Source of the DNA: Apostichopus japonicus
Lineage: Eukaryota; Echinodermata; Holothuroidea; Aspidochirotida; Stichopodidae
Reading direction: 5' to 3'
Length of the DNA: 64,000 nt
Assembly (NCBI RefSeq): GCF_037975245.1
Contig: NC_092569.1
Location: 19,399,501 to 19,463,500, forward strand
In this document: in pieces, positions 24,401 to 36,944 of the stretch
Numbering within the stretch: position 1 is the first letter of the stretch
Layout of the letters: each line of letters begins with the position of its first letter
Translations under genes and position numbers: made by a program
The notes under the pieces: model-generated
The model's database searches: none
Seen by the model: the letters and a program-made list of their open reading frames with translations, nothing else
Told to the model about the DNA's origin: nothing

Positions 24401-27400
24401 GTCATAATTCGAAGTTGGATAATTCTCTTCAGTTCTTATTTGTTCAGAGCAATACAAAAAAATTATTAAACATTGATCAGCATAAAGAAAATCAGATGTC
24501 TGAAGAACAGAAACTTCGGTAAATTGATAAAATTATATTGTTCTAAATATTTTTGGTATACTTACTTCAATGAAACTTAAAAGCAAATTTTAACACAGTA
24601 CGCTGTCAAACATAATATTTTGTAAAAGGAGAGAAGTAAAGTAACTCTCCCTGATTGGCCTTTCTAAATGTTCAGAATATACACAAAATAACAAAAAACA
24701 TTTATTGTACTATTTTCTGAGAAGAAAACTGAACAAAGTGTTTTTAAGTATATTTAATGATCCCAACGCATTTCAACATGCAACAATTTAAGAATTTTAG
24801 ACAATTTAGGACTGAACTCGATTCAAACTCCTACACAATAAGCTTAACTCAAACCTAGCTGTTATTACCCAAGTAAAGTATAGGAAGTATTCGCCATTTG
24901 CAGGAAACACAGCAGATTCAATCTAGAACAAATATGACCTCATAGTTCACGACTGAATATAACATGTAAATAAGTAAAGCACGAGTGAAATTGAAAAATT
25001 AGGGGAATAATATGTTTACTATATTTATCGCTGATAACATATGCATAATGCTTTTGATTCTCTTTTACTCAGAGTAATCAGCAACTCTTTGTAGGAGCGA
25101 CTGAAAGAAAAGTTAAGAGTGAGTGTTTATTCATTTTCTATTAATTAACCCTTTTCTTATATTTTCTATTTCCTGTTAATCATACAATTTCCCATCCTTT
25201 TCCAGTCAGACCTGCAGCGTGGTGGTCTACAATATGCAACCTCATATGTTCCAGATGATGTTCTCCCAACACTGGCAGAGGTTGAGAAAGCCATCAAGGT
25301 CCTCAAGAACAACAAAGCTGCTGGCCCAGACGACGTTCTGGCTGATTGCATCAAGACTGCTGCAACTGATACCACCATTCTCAGCACCATCCACAAGGCT
25401 GTGCAGTGTATCTGGTCTACAGGCATCTGGCCTTCAACGATGACATCTTCCACTTACATTGCCCTCCATAAGAAGAACGACAGAGGGGTTTGTGAAGACT
25501 ATCGCACATTGGCTCTCATAAGTCATGCCAACAAAGTGGTGCTCAACATCATGCAGTCACGTCTTCAGACTAATCTCGACGATGTAAGTGAGGTGCAGTT
25601 CGGCTTCCGCTCCGGGAAGTCAACCACAGATGCTATCTTCGCTCTTAAGACTATCACATCTGCCTACTACAGAGCCCACACCCCACTCCATCTCATTTTC
25701 GTGGATTGCAAGAACGCTTTTAACAGTGTGAATCATGCCCTCCTAATGGAGAAGCTGGAACAGATGGGGGTGGACAGAGATGTCATTAGACTCACAGAGA
25801 GACTTTATCACGATGCTGGAGGCGTCTTACAATGGAAAAATGAGACAACAGATGCTTGCAACACGCCTGTCGGTTGTAGACAGGGCTGCCCACTTTCTCC
25901 AATCCTCTTCTCTCTCTACACGGAATGCCTTATGAGGGAATGGCATGCAAGGACTGCTGGTTTGCCTGGTGCTACCATAGGAGACCGCACAGTGAAGGAA
26001 CTGAGATACGCCGATGATCTTGTCCTGTTTGCGCTCTCCGTTGTGGAAGCAGAAACGGCTCTCAACATCTTAGCGGACGTTTCCAAGCCCTATCAGCTTG
26101 TGATACACCCGGGAAAAAAACGGCTCACCTTGTCATAAAGACGGACCCGAACTCTACCGATACCATCCACCAGGGGACCTCCATTATCCCCAACGTTAAC
26201 TCATTCATGTACCTCGGCTCCACCATCACCCACAACACTGATGATACTCCAGAAATCAGCAAGCGGATCGGCATAGCCAAGACTACACTCCGCGAGTGCA
26301 AGTACCTCCGAAGCCCACACCTCTCCGTTGCGACTAAGCTTCTGGTCATCAGAGCCCTAATAATGTCTAGGTTGACCTATGGCTCTACTGCATGGTCGAT
26401 TAAGAATTCGGATGCAGCCAAACTGGATGCTTTTGGTCGTACCGTCTGGAGATGGCTGCTAGGTGTCAATTGGAGCGACCACGTTACCAACGAGTCACTT
26501 ATGCGAATGATAGCCGGTAGATGGCTATTCACCTATGACACTATTGTGCAGAGAAAAATGGACTGGTTCAGCCACATCGCCCGTCAACAGGGTCTCCAGT
26601 GGGACCTCTTGTCAGGTGCCGTTCTGGGCACAGTGAGTAGTCGTGGGCGGCCTCGGATGACCTGGTATGATAACATCAGAGCCTCAACCGGTCTCACCAT
26701 GGAGGAAGCAAAACAGCAGGCTCTTTCCCGGATTCATCTGCGGATACGTGGTCACCAACCAGCTCCACTTCGCCGGTCAACTCGCATCGCTTTGAGACAG
26801 CGTCCACGGACTCTTCAAAGTCTTTGACGATTTTCTACTACTATACAATTTCTCATTGATTGATATTGTCATATCTCATTAATCCATGACAAACATTTGT
26901 CACGGCAACATCTGTTACAATTATTATGATCACTAACTCTCTTGTCATATGAGAAGAGATATATTTCTTCTACTTATTACGTCCTTCAGTTACAAGGAAG
27001 TAAATACATTTCGACAAAAGAAATAGTGTTTTACAAATCTTCGACACTATATATTTTAACTTTGTACACATATTGCATGATAAAGCCCTAAATTATTTGT
27101 CAACATATTGTACGGTTCACGTTGTAAATTAGTAAAGGATGTGTTAAATATTTGTCGATGAATGCGCCCATTTTTTATAGGAATATTTTTATCACTTTAT
27201 ATAAAAACTATTTAAAAGTTTATTTACATTTCACTGCTAAACTTGCAGATTATCTAACCTTTAAACCGCCGATTACTAAAATAATAAGCATGGGTTGCTG
27301 GAAGCAACAATCAACTGCTTCAGCGCCTCGAATATTATCTGTACCAGTGACCAGTCGAGGATGTCTATACACTTGGTCGATGAGGTAGATACAAGTGAGA

Positions 27401-30400
27401 AAGTGCTTACAGTTTTAAGCAACCTTGTGAAATTATCATTCAAGTTTTTTTTATCGGGTATATAAGTTGCAATTTGTGTACCAAATGTTAGCTTTCATAC
27501 ATTTCTGTCACATATGTTCCAAGACTATATTCTTTACAAAAGTAAGAAACCTGAGGTAAACTTTTCTTGGAAAGGAAGTGATGTCTGAATTGAGTTTAAC
27601 TTTCAAAAGCAAATTAGTAATATAATATGTTGTAATGTTTTTTTCAGGATATCCTTTCATTTTGTTATTGTTTTTTTTTATAGTATATCCGATAGTAAAA
27701 TCTCTATTTTCATATCTTTCACTAAGCTTGAATTTTACGATTAGTTTAAATTTGACCATTTATTATTGGTATAACGTTACTGCAACTATCTAGAGAAGTG
27801 TCTTTGTGACGGAATTTTCAGTAATTTGTGTTTCATTTATAACATATCACTGAATATTCAAAATTAGAGAAGTAATACCAGGCTATCTTGAATTATATCA
27901 ATTGTATTATTATTTTGGCATTTCTAGCATTAAGTCGAGATGAAATATTGATTGTTTAATTAAACTCCTTTTTGTTTTAATAATCTGGCTGATTTACGGA
28001 TAAACTTCTATCTTTACATTATAACCTAATAATACATCTAGACGGCAACTGAGTTCTCATGATATCAGAATCACAACTTTTTCTCCTTTGACAGACTATT
28101 TTTTCCTTTACCAACGTCATGCATACCCAAGAGATTGTCACGAAGTGTTGCATCGTTGTTCATCTACAAGTTCCAGTGGTGTTTATCTCATTAAACCAGA
28201 CGGTTACGCCGAACCTTTCGAAGTCTACTGTGATAACACCGTAGATGATGGCGGATGGATGGTACGTATTTCAAAATGAATTATGAACGTCGATGCCAAA
28301 CATCAGCCGGATATTCAGCTTCTTTCACCTAATCAAGCACAGCTTTATAGTTTTAGCCCTCATGTTCTTAAGCCTTTAAATTCTTTTATGATCATGTTTA
28401 CTTTTTTATATATATATATATTTTTTCATTTCAGGTTGATTACAATATACATTTCATACTAAACTATAAAGAAAATTGTACAATTAACCATGATAGAACT
28501 CGTTTCATCTGTCATCCTTTGCATAATGTATCATAATTTGTATATGAAATACTTCTTTACCCCGATGGTCAACTTCTTAAGATCTTCAAATGGGATTACT
28601 TCAGTTGTGCTTAACAATCAACCATGGGTTTAAACTTTATGTCACAAAATAAAGAAAAAAATGATTGTTGGAACGTAAATGAATGGTTGGTTTTAATAAT
28701 AATCTAAGTTAACTTAATATCTCGTATGAATTATGTTCGAATTACTTGTTCTGTTATGCAGATCATACAACGTTGGTTTGACGGAACGATTAATTTTAAT
28801 CGCAGCTGGGAAGATTATCAGCTAGGATTTGGTTTTCTTTCGAGTGAATTATGGATCGGTAATAAGAGGCTTTCATACTTAACCAATCAAAAGAGATATC
28901 AACTCCGTATTGATTTAACGACAACATATGGTTCGTCTTTTTATGTGACGTATGACAAATTCCGGATAAGCGATGTCGTCAGCAACTACAAGCTCGTCAA
29001 AGCAGAAATAATCAACAGAACCGTAGGTAAATATTTAAAAAAACAACTTTCAAATATTACATTTATTCATGTCCCAAATAAGTCTTATCTGGTCGATAAA
29101 AGATTCAATATATATGAGGAAATAAGGATGCAGGATTTTGACGGATATGACCAATTTCAAGCTGACTAAAATGTTCACGATTAAATAGTGTGATGATACC
29201 ATTATCAATATTTATTAAGCCAAATTCGTTATGTTTAGTTACAGAGTTCATAATAAAAATAGCTAATTTTTAAGTATTTTTTTCTTATTCTCATAGGCTA
29301 TGTAAATAACTACATTGAATGGTGTCCAACAAATAAAACCTACAATGAGTGTCAACTTTGCGAGGCTACCTGTGCTGATCCTGAAAGTTGTGTCAATACT
29401 TCCTGCAAAGGATCTCATTCGTGCGTCTGTCCTGAAGGATGTTTGATGAACGGTGATAACTGCATGAGAATAGAGGACTGTGGATGTTACATCGAAAGTG
29501 AAACAGATGGAGAGAAAGGTGTATTGTTAAAAGTAAGTATTTTCTTTCAGATTGTGATATCTATTACCAACAGTGTAACAATTTAAATGATGCTTTCAAA
29601 AACTGGGGTTAGTGGATCGATTTGCATTTGCATTTGCCTCTGGCCTCTTCCAACCCGCACCCTCGTCAACTTTGGATAAACACACTTTTGGCAGTAAAGT
29701 TAGGAAAACTGATATATCTTGTGTACGTTTGCAGTATTTCATCTTATCACTACTTAAAGAAACCTTTTCAAATCCCTAAAGTTACTTATGATACGTGTAA
29801 CGATTTTCTACTTTCCAGGAAGGAGGAATTTACGTCTCTCCAAACTGTGACAAGAAATGTTCTTGTACGAATAATCATCTTTCGTGTGACGATAGTTATC
29901 AATGCGATCCTAACGCAGATTGTGAAGAAAGGAACGGTATTTTACAATGTTACTGTCCGCCTGGGTATAGCGGAGACGGCACACAGTGTAGGCCTACAGG
30001 CGGCACAGTTCCTTCTGATTGTAAAGAACTGTACAAAAATGGCGAGAGAACAAGTGGCGTCTATGAAATCAAACCCACAATTTGGCCTGACTCTCCGTTT
30101 GAAGTTTACTGTAACATGTCTGACGGGGGAGGTTGGACGGTGAGTGTGACAGTTTTTTTCTTAAAGCAGTGATCCGCAAGCTTTTAGGCCGACGACACAC
30201 AAGTCATCCACGAGGACCAAACCACGACCCTCCAACGCCCCATCCCTTAGAACGGACGCTCAAAATACATGAAAGCTAGCTTGGATTGTGAATATGATGC
30301 TCGATTTGCCCCCCCCCCCGTAAGCTAGTTTAAACAACGTTGCCGTAGGTAGAACACGGGAACAGGCTACCCATTAGACGGAGAAAAATAAATGCCTAAT

Positions 30401-32656
30401 TTATTGCCACTGTGAGCGCATTCCCAAGGAAGAACCATTCTCTATGTTGTGTTTTATTCATTTTATTTATTTTTAGAAACTTCAAAAAACTTTACCTGTT
30501 GGTTGTTCCTTTGAATGAGGGTTGAGGGTTAATGTTTTATTTTTTTTTGGTATATTTTTAACGTGCAATAGTTATGACATCAAAATATTAGTAATGAGAA
30601 CCACTTCCAAATGACTATACTTATGTAATACATACATGTTTCTTAAGAAGCGATTCTTTACGTTGATTGTTTTAGGTATTCCAGCGTCGCGTTGATGCTT
30701 CACAAGACTTTTATCTTTATTGGGATGACTACAAGATTGGCTTTGGTAATCGAAGTCGGAACTTCTGGCTCGGAAATGAAAAGATATATAGCTTGACGAA
30801 CCAAAGACAATATGAACTCCGGATCGACTTTGTTAACCGTTACGGCGCTCCTTACTACGCCAAATACGAGTTCTTTCGTATCAGTGACGAGAACGATAAT
30901 TTCAGGCTAGATGTTGGAGATTATTCTGACGGAGATGCAGGTAGGTTAATATCTCCCGAATTATCAAACCTATTCTGTGATTTTCTTCAGTTGGCATTTT
31001 ATATAAAGTTTATTTAATAACTAAGAACTAAGTGTTTATAAAGAAGTGCAACATGTATGATATTATTCACTAGCCAAACACGTACTATAGTTTACACAAG
31101 CTGGTTTGCCCCTGTTGAAATAAACTGATTAACTTGAAGGCAGATCCTGGTGATTTACGTTTGTAATAGTTTGTTGATCCAAGTAAGAAGCTATTGCAAC
31201 TATTAGGAAGAAATCCAGGGGCCAAATAGATGGACCCTTGGACCTACCTACACTCAAAACTTTTTGCATATGGAACACACATAGTGAAAATATTAGTTAC
31301 TTATATTTGACAAGATAGGCCGAGTACTATCAGTACTTGTTAATGCAATCAGACATGTAATGTAGCGACCAAATATTTTTTACAAATCCATTACTCAAAA
31401 GAACATTATGGAAATATCACAGGGTAAGATGATTATGGACCCTATGCAAATCTTCACGCATACGTACAAACCCACGCGCGTGCCCCCAAACCCAAACTTA
31501 AATACGCATATAGTATTATTGCACGGGGCTGGACTCCCGGGTACCTCGTGTTAGATGGTACGATAACAGAACTTGCCCTTGGAGTAGTTTAAGTGGTAGG
31601 CTAACAATTCTAGAAATGAACGACTCGTTCAAGTTGATCTCAATTGATTGATTTATTTACTCCTTCTTCTGTCTAATTCATGTTAGCAATAAGTGATGTA
31701 AGCAAAGATATCACATTTATTCATACCGCCAGCATGCTAGATAAAAGTCACGATGATGAGATTATTCTCGTTCGAATACAAAACAGCTGCAGTCGACATG
31801 CGTGGTCTCCTAGAACAGCTACGTCATCATCAAATATCACTGTTGCTCATGTACAAAAAAAAAGGAGCTTCAAGGAGCTCAGAGCTTTAATAAAATATAT
31901 TCTTAACTATTACATAACAACAAATAAACCAAATACACCGTAGCTGTTCTTGTAAAGGAAAGCCGGATCTCTTGTAATGTTACACTGAAACAGAACTGTT
32001 GTGCATGACAATTGTCCTCTATTCCAGTCTTGAAAACTTATATATAAAAATAAAATCAGATAAAAAGATGACAAAACAAACTTATTAAAAATGAGGACAC
32101 ATGAATGAACTTCCTTTAATTTACAATCGGCCAGATCGGAAAGTCTTGCGGTATTTTTGAATATTACGATGAAAGTAGTGCATACTTCGACCATGTAAGA
32201 ATGATTTTTTTTTATTTAAATAATCAGAGATAATACACGACATTTAGTTTAACACACGTTAATCAAAAACAAAATCAAATGTAATATGAAATATCTAATT
32301 ATTGGAATAACATTTTGCTAAGTATACTGAATCGATGCAATGAACTAATTTTTGAATTTCATTCTGTTATCTTCTTTTGTTCTTATTCAACAGGTGATTC
32401 GCTGACCTACCATGATGACCAACCGTTCACTACACGAGACAACGATAACGATGACGTCGATGCTAGTTATTTTAGCTCTGAAAATAACAACTTAGCCCGT
32501 AATTATGATAGTGCATGGTGGTACGGTTATTCTCATTATTCATCTCTTAACAGTCCATATGGGAGTTATAAATTTTATTGGGATACCCTTCCAGATTATG
32601 AAAGTAACATTCAATTTACAGAGATGAAAATTCGCGCAATCGACGAAGAACCATAA
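21424..32656 (+). CDS. FREP gene B: fibrinogen-related secreted protein, 8 exons
   Basis: Exons 21424-21504, 25073-25118, 28095-28261, 28762-29026, 29297-29532, 29819-30139, 30676-30940 and 32394-32656 (1644 nt, 547 aa, stop TAA) keep every length and phase of gene A except a 27-codon exon 1. Exon 1 encodes an unrelated signal peptide (MDCFLVRAVLVSFLCTVTIG). The order is the same: half FBG, TIL-like, VWC/EGF-like, full FBG. Differences from A and C include WM instead of WT at the end of exon 3, IIQRW instead of IIQRR, and PEGC instead of PEGF, which adds an odd cysteine to the TIL-like module. The last exon reads DSAWWYGYSHYSSLN and again has no late Cys pair. Intron 2 holds an RTE-like insertion, and intron 4 is only 270 bp against 842 bp in A. 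No stop or splice defect was seen, so it is probably functional. Confidence 0.87.
21810..22090 (+). repeat. Interspersed repeat, copy 2 (in intron 1 of gene B)
   Basis: Carries the blocks GAGCTGCCCTGGGGTCATTG, AACCGTTTTATATCAATTTA, GTCTGAGGCATATGCTATAA, AACGCATTTTACTTATGAAT and a GTGGTCC end. It lies just before the point (about 22120) where intron 1 of B becomes alignable to intron 1 of A (about 3885). Confidence 0.65.
25192..26842 (+). mobile_element. 5'-truncated RTE-like non-LTR retrotransposon in intron 2 of gene B
   Basis: The 1651-bp insert is flanked by the direct repeat ATACAATTTC (25182-25191 and 26843-26852). Gene C has the empty site, with the sequence once, near 48008. The element lacks its 5' end and endonuclease, and starts in the region just before the reverse transcriptase. 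It ends in CTACTACT, in keeping with RTE elements, which often end in short tandem repeats rather than poly(A). Same orientation as the host gene. Confidence 0.9.
25206..26827 (+). pseudogene. RTE-like reverse transcriptase, frameshifted
   Basis: Open from about 25206 to 26138 and then, shifted by one base, to the TGA at 26825-26827. RT signatures in order: NNKAAGPDDVLADC, FGFRSGKSTTDAIF, FVDCKNAFNSVNH (catalytic Asp), VGCRQGCPLSPILF, RYADDLVLF (YADD box). After the break come YLGSTIT, SRLTYGSTAWS, WRWLLGVNWSDHVTNESL and GRPRMTWYDNI, a tail arrangement typical of RTE-type elements. The break coincides with a run of seven A at 26114-26120, so it is a homopolymer frameshift, real or from sequencing. 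Otherwise undamaged, which suggests a young insertion. The clade is called from motif memory only. Confidence 0.85.
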
Positions 32657-35600
32657 GGACCCACAACGGACTGTACTAAACTATATCACAAGAACAGTTA
32701 ACAACAGTTGAACTATATTGATGTATTGGTTCTATGTTTGTGTATCGTCATGACAATGCTTTTATCATAAATTATGTTACAAAGCATATTAACTCCTTCT
32801 CTTTTCTTTGTTGTTTAGTGTAAAGTGAGACAGAATTCCCATCCAATGCAAATGATTGACAACTATTCACTATGGTTTCACTGTGGTTCCCCCCACCCCC
32901 CCCCAAGTTTCTCAATGTTTCAACTTTCGAGTTCTGTTAATTTTCAAAACGCAGAAGTGAAAAAGAGACTGTTGTTAGTTTACATAATAAAGGTAAAGCC
33001 AAGATACAAGCAAACATGGCGAGACCTTTCAGAGCTTGTGATTTGCAGAATTCTATCTAAATTATACCATTATGTCTTCTGTATACCTATCTGTCCATTG
33101 TATTTGTTCAGCATCCCAAATCGTCACAAATGTATAGTAGTTTATAAATACGCCTAACTCTAACAGGTTTATAGTCGATTTTTTTTTTACAAATAAGCTT
33201 AACCCTAACATGTTTATATGTTTTTAATACGCCTACTCCTTACTTATTTATAGTAGTTATAAATTACACCTTACGCTAACATGTTTTTAAATACGCCTAA
33301 CTCTAACATGCCTATATATGTTTTTAAATACGCCTACTTCCAAAGTTATTTATAAAAGTTATGATTTGCACCTAAACTTAGCATTTTCTAAAATACACCT
33401 TAACCTGACATGTTCTTAAATACAGCTTACCCTTACATATTTTAAAATACGCCTCACTCTAATATGTTTATATTTGTTTTTAAATGTACCTACTCCCAAA
33501 CGGATTTATAGTAGATATGAAATGCTCCTTACCCTTACATCCTTTTTTTAAGTACACCTTAACCTAACATGTTCTTAACTAGGCATACCATGCACTAAAT
33601 TATTACTTTAATACTTTCAACTGAAACTTTGTAATCGGTGATATCTTGTTTAAGGTAAAAAATGATGTCCCGCTTGCTTCATACGAAAAACATTAACTTA
33701 ATTGGTACGGATTATATCCATAAGGAGGGAATTCACAATTTCCCGATTTTTTGTAAAGAAATACAACTTGTTTCCGTGATTTGTTAATCATGTTTATACT
33801 AACGTAATGTATATAAATCGTATATCGCATTCATTTAACTAATGAGATAGCTATACATTCCTGTTGGTCAGAATCTACAATGACATCCGTTCAGCATAAA
33901 AATGAATCCTAAATCATAGTACTGTACCACGTACTCAAACTCAGTTTAAATCAACGACGTACATATTATTGTGATTCTAATTTCTCTCGACTCGGGGAAT
34001 TCTTTTTTTTTAGATTTTGCGACGGGCGTCCTGAGCCCCGGTGAATTTGTCTCATTTTACTCGACTAAATGCATCGGAAATAATGCTGACACTGAGATTT
34101 ACAGCATCCACTTCGACCAGGGGCCTACTAGTCAATGAAATGGGGTGGACATGGAGGCGCACACACCTGCTTACGATCGAAGCTGAATGTTACAATATAT
34201 ATTTTCAGTAACATTAATGGGATTTTCATATGCCGAGTGTAAAACATTGAAGCTCTTATAACTTACTGATGAACATTTGTATGGCTTTAATTATCTTTGA
34301 CTTAATGAACCTATAACGTCTTCAGCTATAGCAGGCTCAACCTACTTTTTGTACAGGCAATACACCCCACTCGATAATTTTACGTCCATCAGCATTACTG
34401 TTTAGTAGCAAGTCAGTTTGATTGTATCACACTAAGGAATCCCTCCCCTAATGTCTACCAGTTTCAGTAACAAGTTCTGCTACAATTTTATTTAGGCACC
34501 CTCCAAAATCCCTTCTCTGACAAAATGGGACAAACGCTCTGCCTGTATGGCTCATAACAAATCACTTCACGGACAGTGAAGATATGACAGAAACCGTTTA
34601 CAGTAATAAAAATAATAGTATGAGTTCTTATCGAAATGGCCGCTCTAACCAAACCGTGGGAGAAAATGGGTCAGAAAAACAGAGAGTGTTGTCAACAAGC
34701 TGGAAGCAACATGTAAGTGCATAACCTCGAAGTCCTTAGACTACGCTAGCCTAAAAAACAACTTAGACAGGCCTAATGCAAATATTCGGTATCATTGTGT
34801 AGGTCTAGAATAGGTTTAAACTATACATTTTCCTAGGATTAAACTTTAAGTGATGCGTGACTTAGTCATAAGACTGACTGATGGTAATTATTATAGTGCG
34901 CATGCGCGCTACAATGTTGGGATTACTAGCCCATCTACATGGCTGGCTGCTGAATGCCAGCTGAACATACACTCTTAGTAGTAATTTCAAATTTACAGGG
35001 TGGCTACGCAGGAAAATATCCAGACTCAGAGTTGTGAACAGTTAATCCTGCACATGTAAATAAGCAAGATCTCCTTGAGTAGCATACTTCTTCAAAACAA
35101 TACTTCTAATTCTCTACTTTGGATCCTATTCTCGAATTGAACAAGACAGGTAATATTTAATTGCATTTGAGTTTACAACATCATGCAATAAATGTAAACC
35201 GTATTTATCCGCAATGAATCGGCGTTATCTGTAATAATTTAGCTCTTGCAACATAGACACTTGTAACGTTCGTATTGTGGTATGACATTAAAATGGTCGT
35301 GTATTGCATATATTACTTGTTTTGGATGATGATAATCCAGGGCCAGGAAATCGATTGATAAGTTTTAAATATACCGGAGGTTGTTACATTTGCAATGATA
35401 GACTTAAGGCCTACAGGTGTTTGTTAGATTAATGGTCCATTAGGCCTTCAGTGCAAAGCACCATATGTTCGTAACATTTTCGCTGAAATAGGTGAAGTTA
35501 CAGTAACATTAACATTGCCTATTTTCAGTTTCCAGGACTCTGTGCATTCTCTGTCGCGTCCGAAACAGGCGTGATTCGTGATCGACAGCCTAAGGTTGTA

Positions 35601-35890
35601 ATGGTTTTAGTCATAATTTCTTCGTTTATATTGCAGACGCATTCTGGCTAGAGTACTGTTTATAGATATTAAACAATATACCCTATCTTTGGTCTACGTT
35701 TAATGACCCAACGCCAGTTGTTCTAGTAGTGCTTGTAATTGGTGGCTTTTTACTTTTTTTTTGGTCTAATAGAAAAAAGTGTGGGCACGGAACAGCCGTA
35801 CTATACTCAAAACTTGCCCAGAGTTAGTAGGCCTAGACCTATAGTTGTAGTATCTGCAGTATTCTAATTACAGTACACTGTACAGTAAGC
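32657..35890. other. Intergenic downstream of gene B
   Basis: No gene seen. It parallels the region behind A: CCTAAC-type repeats (33140-33590), the block at 33840-34060, a block near 34424, the MAVLTKPWEKMG-like frame variant at 34636-34716, and the GCGCATGCGC site at 34898-34907. Segments at about 34915-35280 and 35505-35725 have no counterpart behind A and hold nothing I recognise. Confidence 0.55.
33140..33590 (+). repeat. Degenerate tandem repeat with CCTAAC/ACATGTTT units
   Basis: Irregular units of roughly 35-45 bp built from AAATACGCCTAAC(C/T)CTAACATG and TTTATAGTAGTTATAA. The same units occur at about 13870-13945 and 15315-15420 behind A, and 55140-55420 behind C. Confidence 0.75.
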
Positions 35891-35892
35891 TA

Positions 35893-36310
35893 GACATAGC
35901 AGACGTCATTGGTTACGTTTTTGTTCAAATAGCTTCAAATTATTGTTGTTAGTTGATAAAGCCCTTCATGGCCTAGCCCCGCCCTCTTTATGTGAACTGG
36001 TTCAGTGGTAAGTTCCTGTTAGAAACCTTCGATCAGGTTCTATATATACTATCGAAGTAGAAGTCTGTCACAGAGTCTAAGAGTGATGGAAAATTTGTAT
36101 AGATTTTATATAAATATCATGCTCTTGAACATTTAGGTCCAAGACGTTTCAACGCTCATCCTTCAAATGTTCGTTCCAGTCAATCTCTTAACGTCTTTAA
36201 AAGTCGCATCAAACACATTTATTCAAAACTGCTTTTAAACTCGAATTTTTGTAATTCTGTATGTTAAAAGTTTTATAAGTTTCAAAGATTCAACATTATT
36301 TTATTGTTTG
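35893..36310 (+). mobile_element. Degenerate non-LTR retrotransposon tail, second copy
   Basis: Matches 18835-19250 (CATTGGTTACGTTTTTGTTC, CATGGCCTAGCCC, AGTCTGTCACAGAGTCTAAG, AACGTCTTTAAAAGTCGCAT) and ends at the same FREP exon 7 remnant. It is therefore a copy made by block duplication, not a second insertion. Its 5' part, together with the pseudo-exon that preceded it, is missing. Confidence 0.7.
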
Positions 36311-36451
36311 TAACATTCGTAGCAGTGACGAGAACGACAACGACAGGCTAGATGTTGGAATGACGGAAATGGTATTTACTTCCCGAATTATCAGTCCTTA
36401 CCGTCAATATAGCATCATATATTATGTTTATTGAAAAACGCAAAGATAACA

Positions 36452-36455
<4 letters not shown>

Positions 36456-36503
<48 letters not shown>

Positions 36504-36512
36504 GTATGTATA

Positions 36513-36560
<48 letters not shown>
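36456..36560. repeat. (AT)n microsatellite, about 105 bp
   Basis: Almost pure TA dinucleotides with a short TATGTATG interruption, placed in the pseudogene intron. The paralogous place near 19400 has only a few ATs. Prone to slippage and assembly error. Confidence 0.95.
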
Positions 36561-36944
36561 TGGTTTGTCTCTGTGGAATATGAACTTATTAAGAAAATGA
36601 TTGAAGATTCTGGTAATTTGTACTTTTATAATATTTTGTGGATCCAGATAAGGATATACCTGTTGTGCATGCAAGAAGAGTCATGTATACCTGCAAGAAG
36701 ATCTCTCCAGTCAAATAGCTAGAAGACCATTGCACCTATCACAAATTCAGGCTTTCAAAGTTAAGGCACTTCAGTTAGTAAAATATGAACTCGCCATATT
36801 ATTCATAACCAAATTATTTATTTTATTCCTGGCAAAATGCACAAACAAAGTGAAAAGATTAGTAACCACACGCATTCGAAAGAAAGATGGAATATTCATA
36901 GTTATTTTGAATGCAATCAGACATGTAGGCCGTGGGCCGAAGTA

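Noticed and set aside
33140-33590. Interstitial telomeric repeat
   Set aside because: CCTAAC words occur only inside longer irregular units; there is no run of TTAGGG/CCCTAA hexamers.
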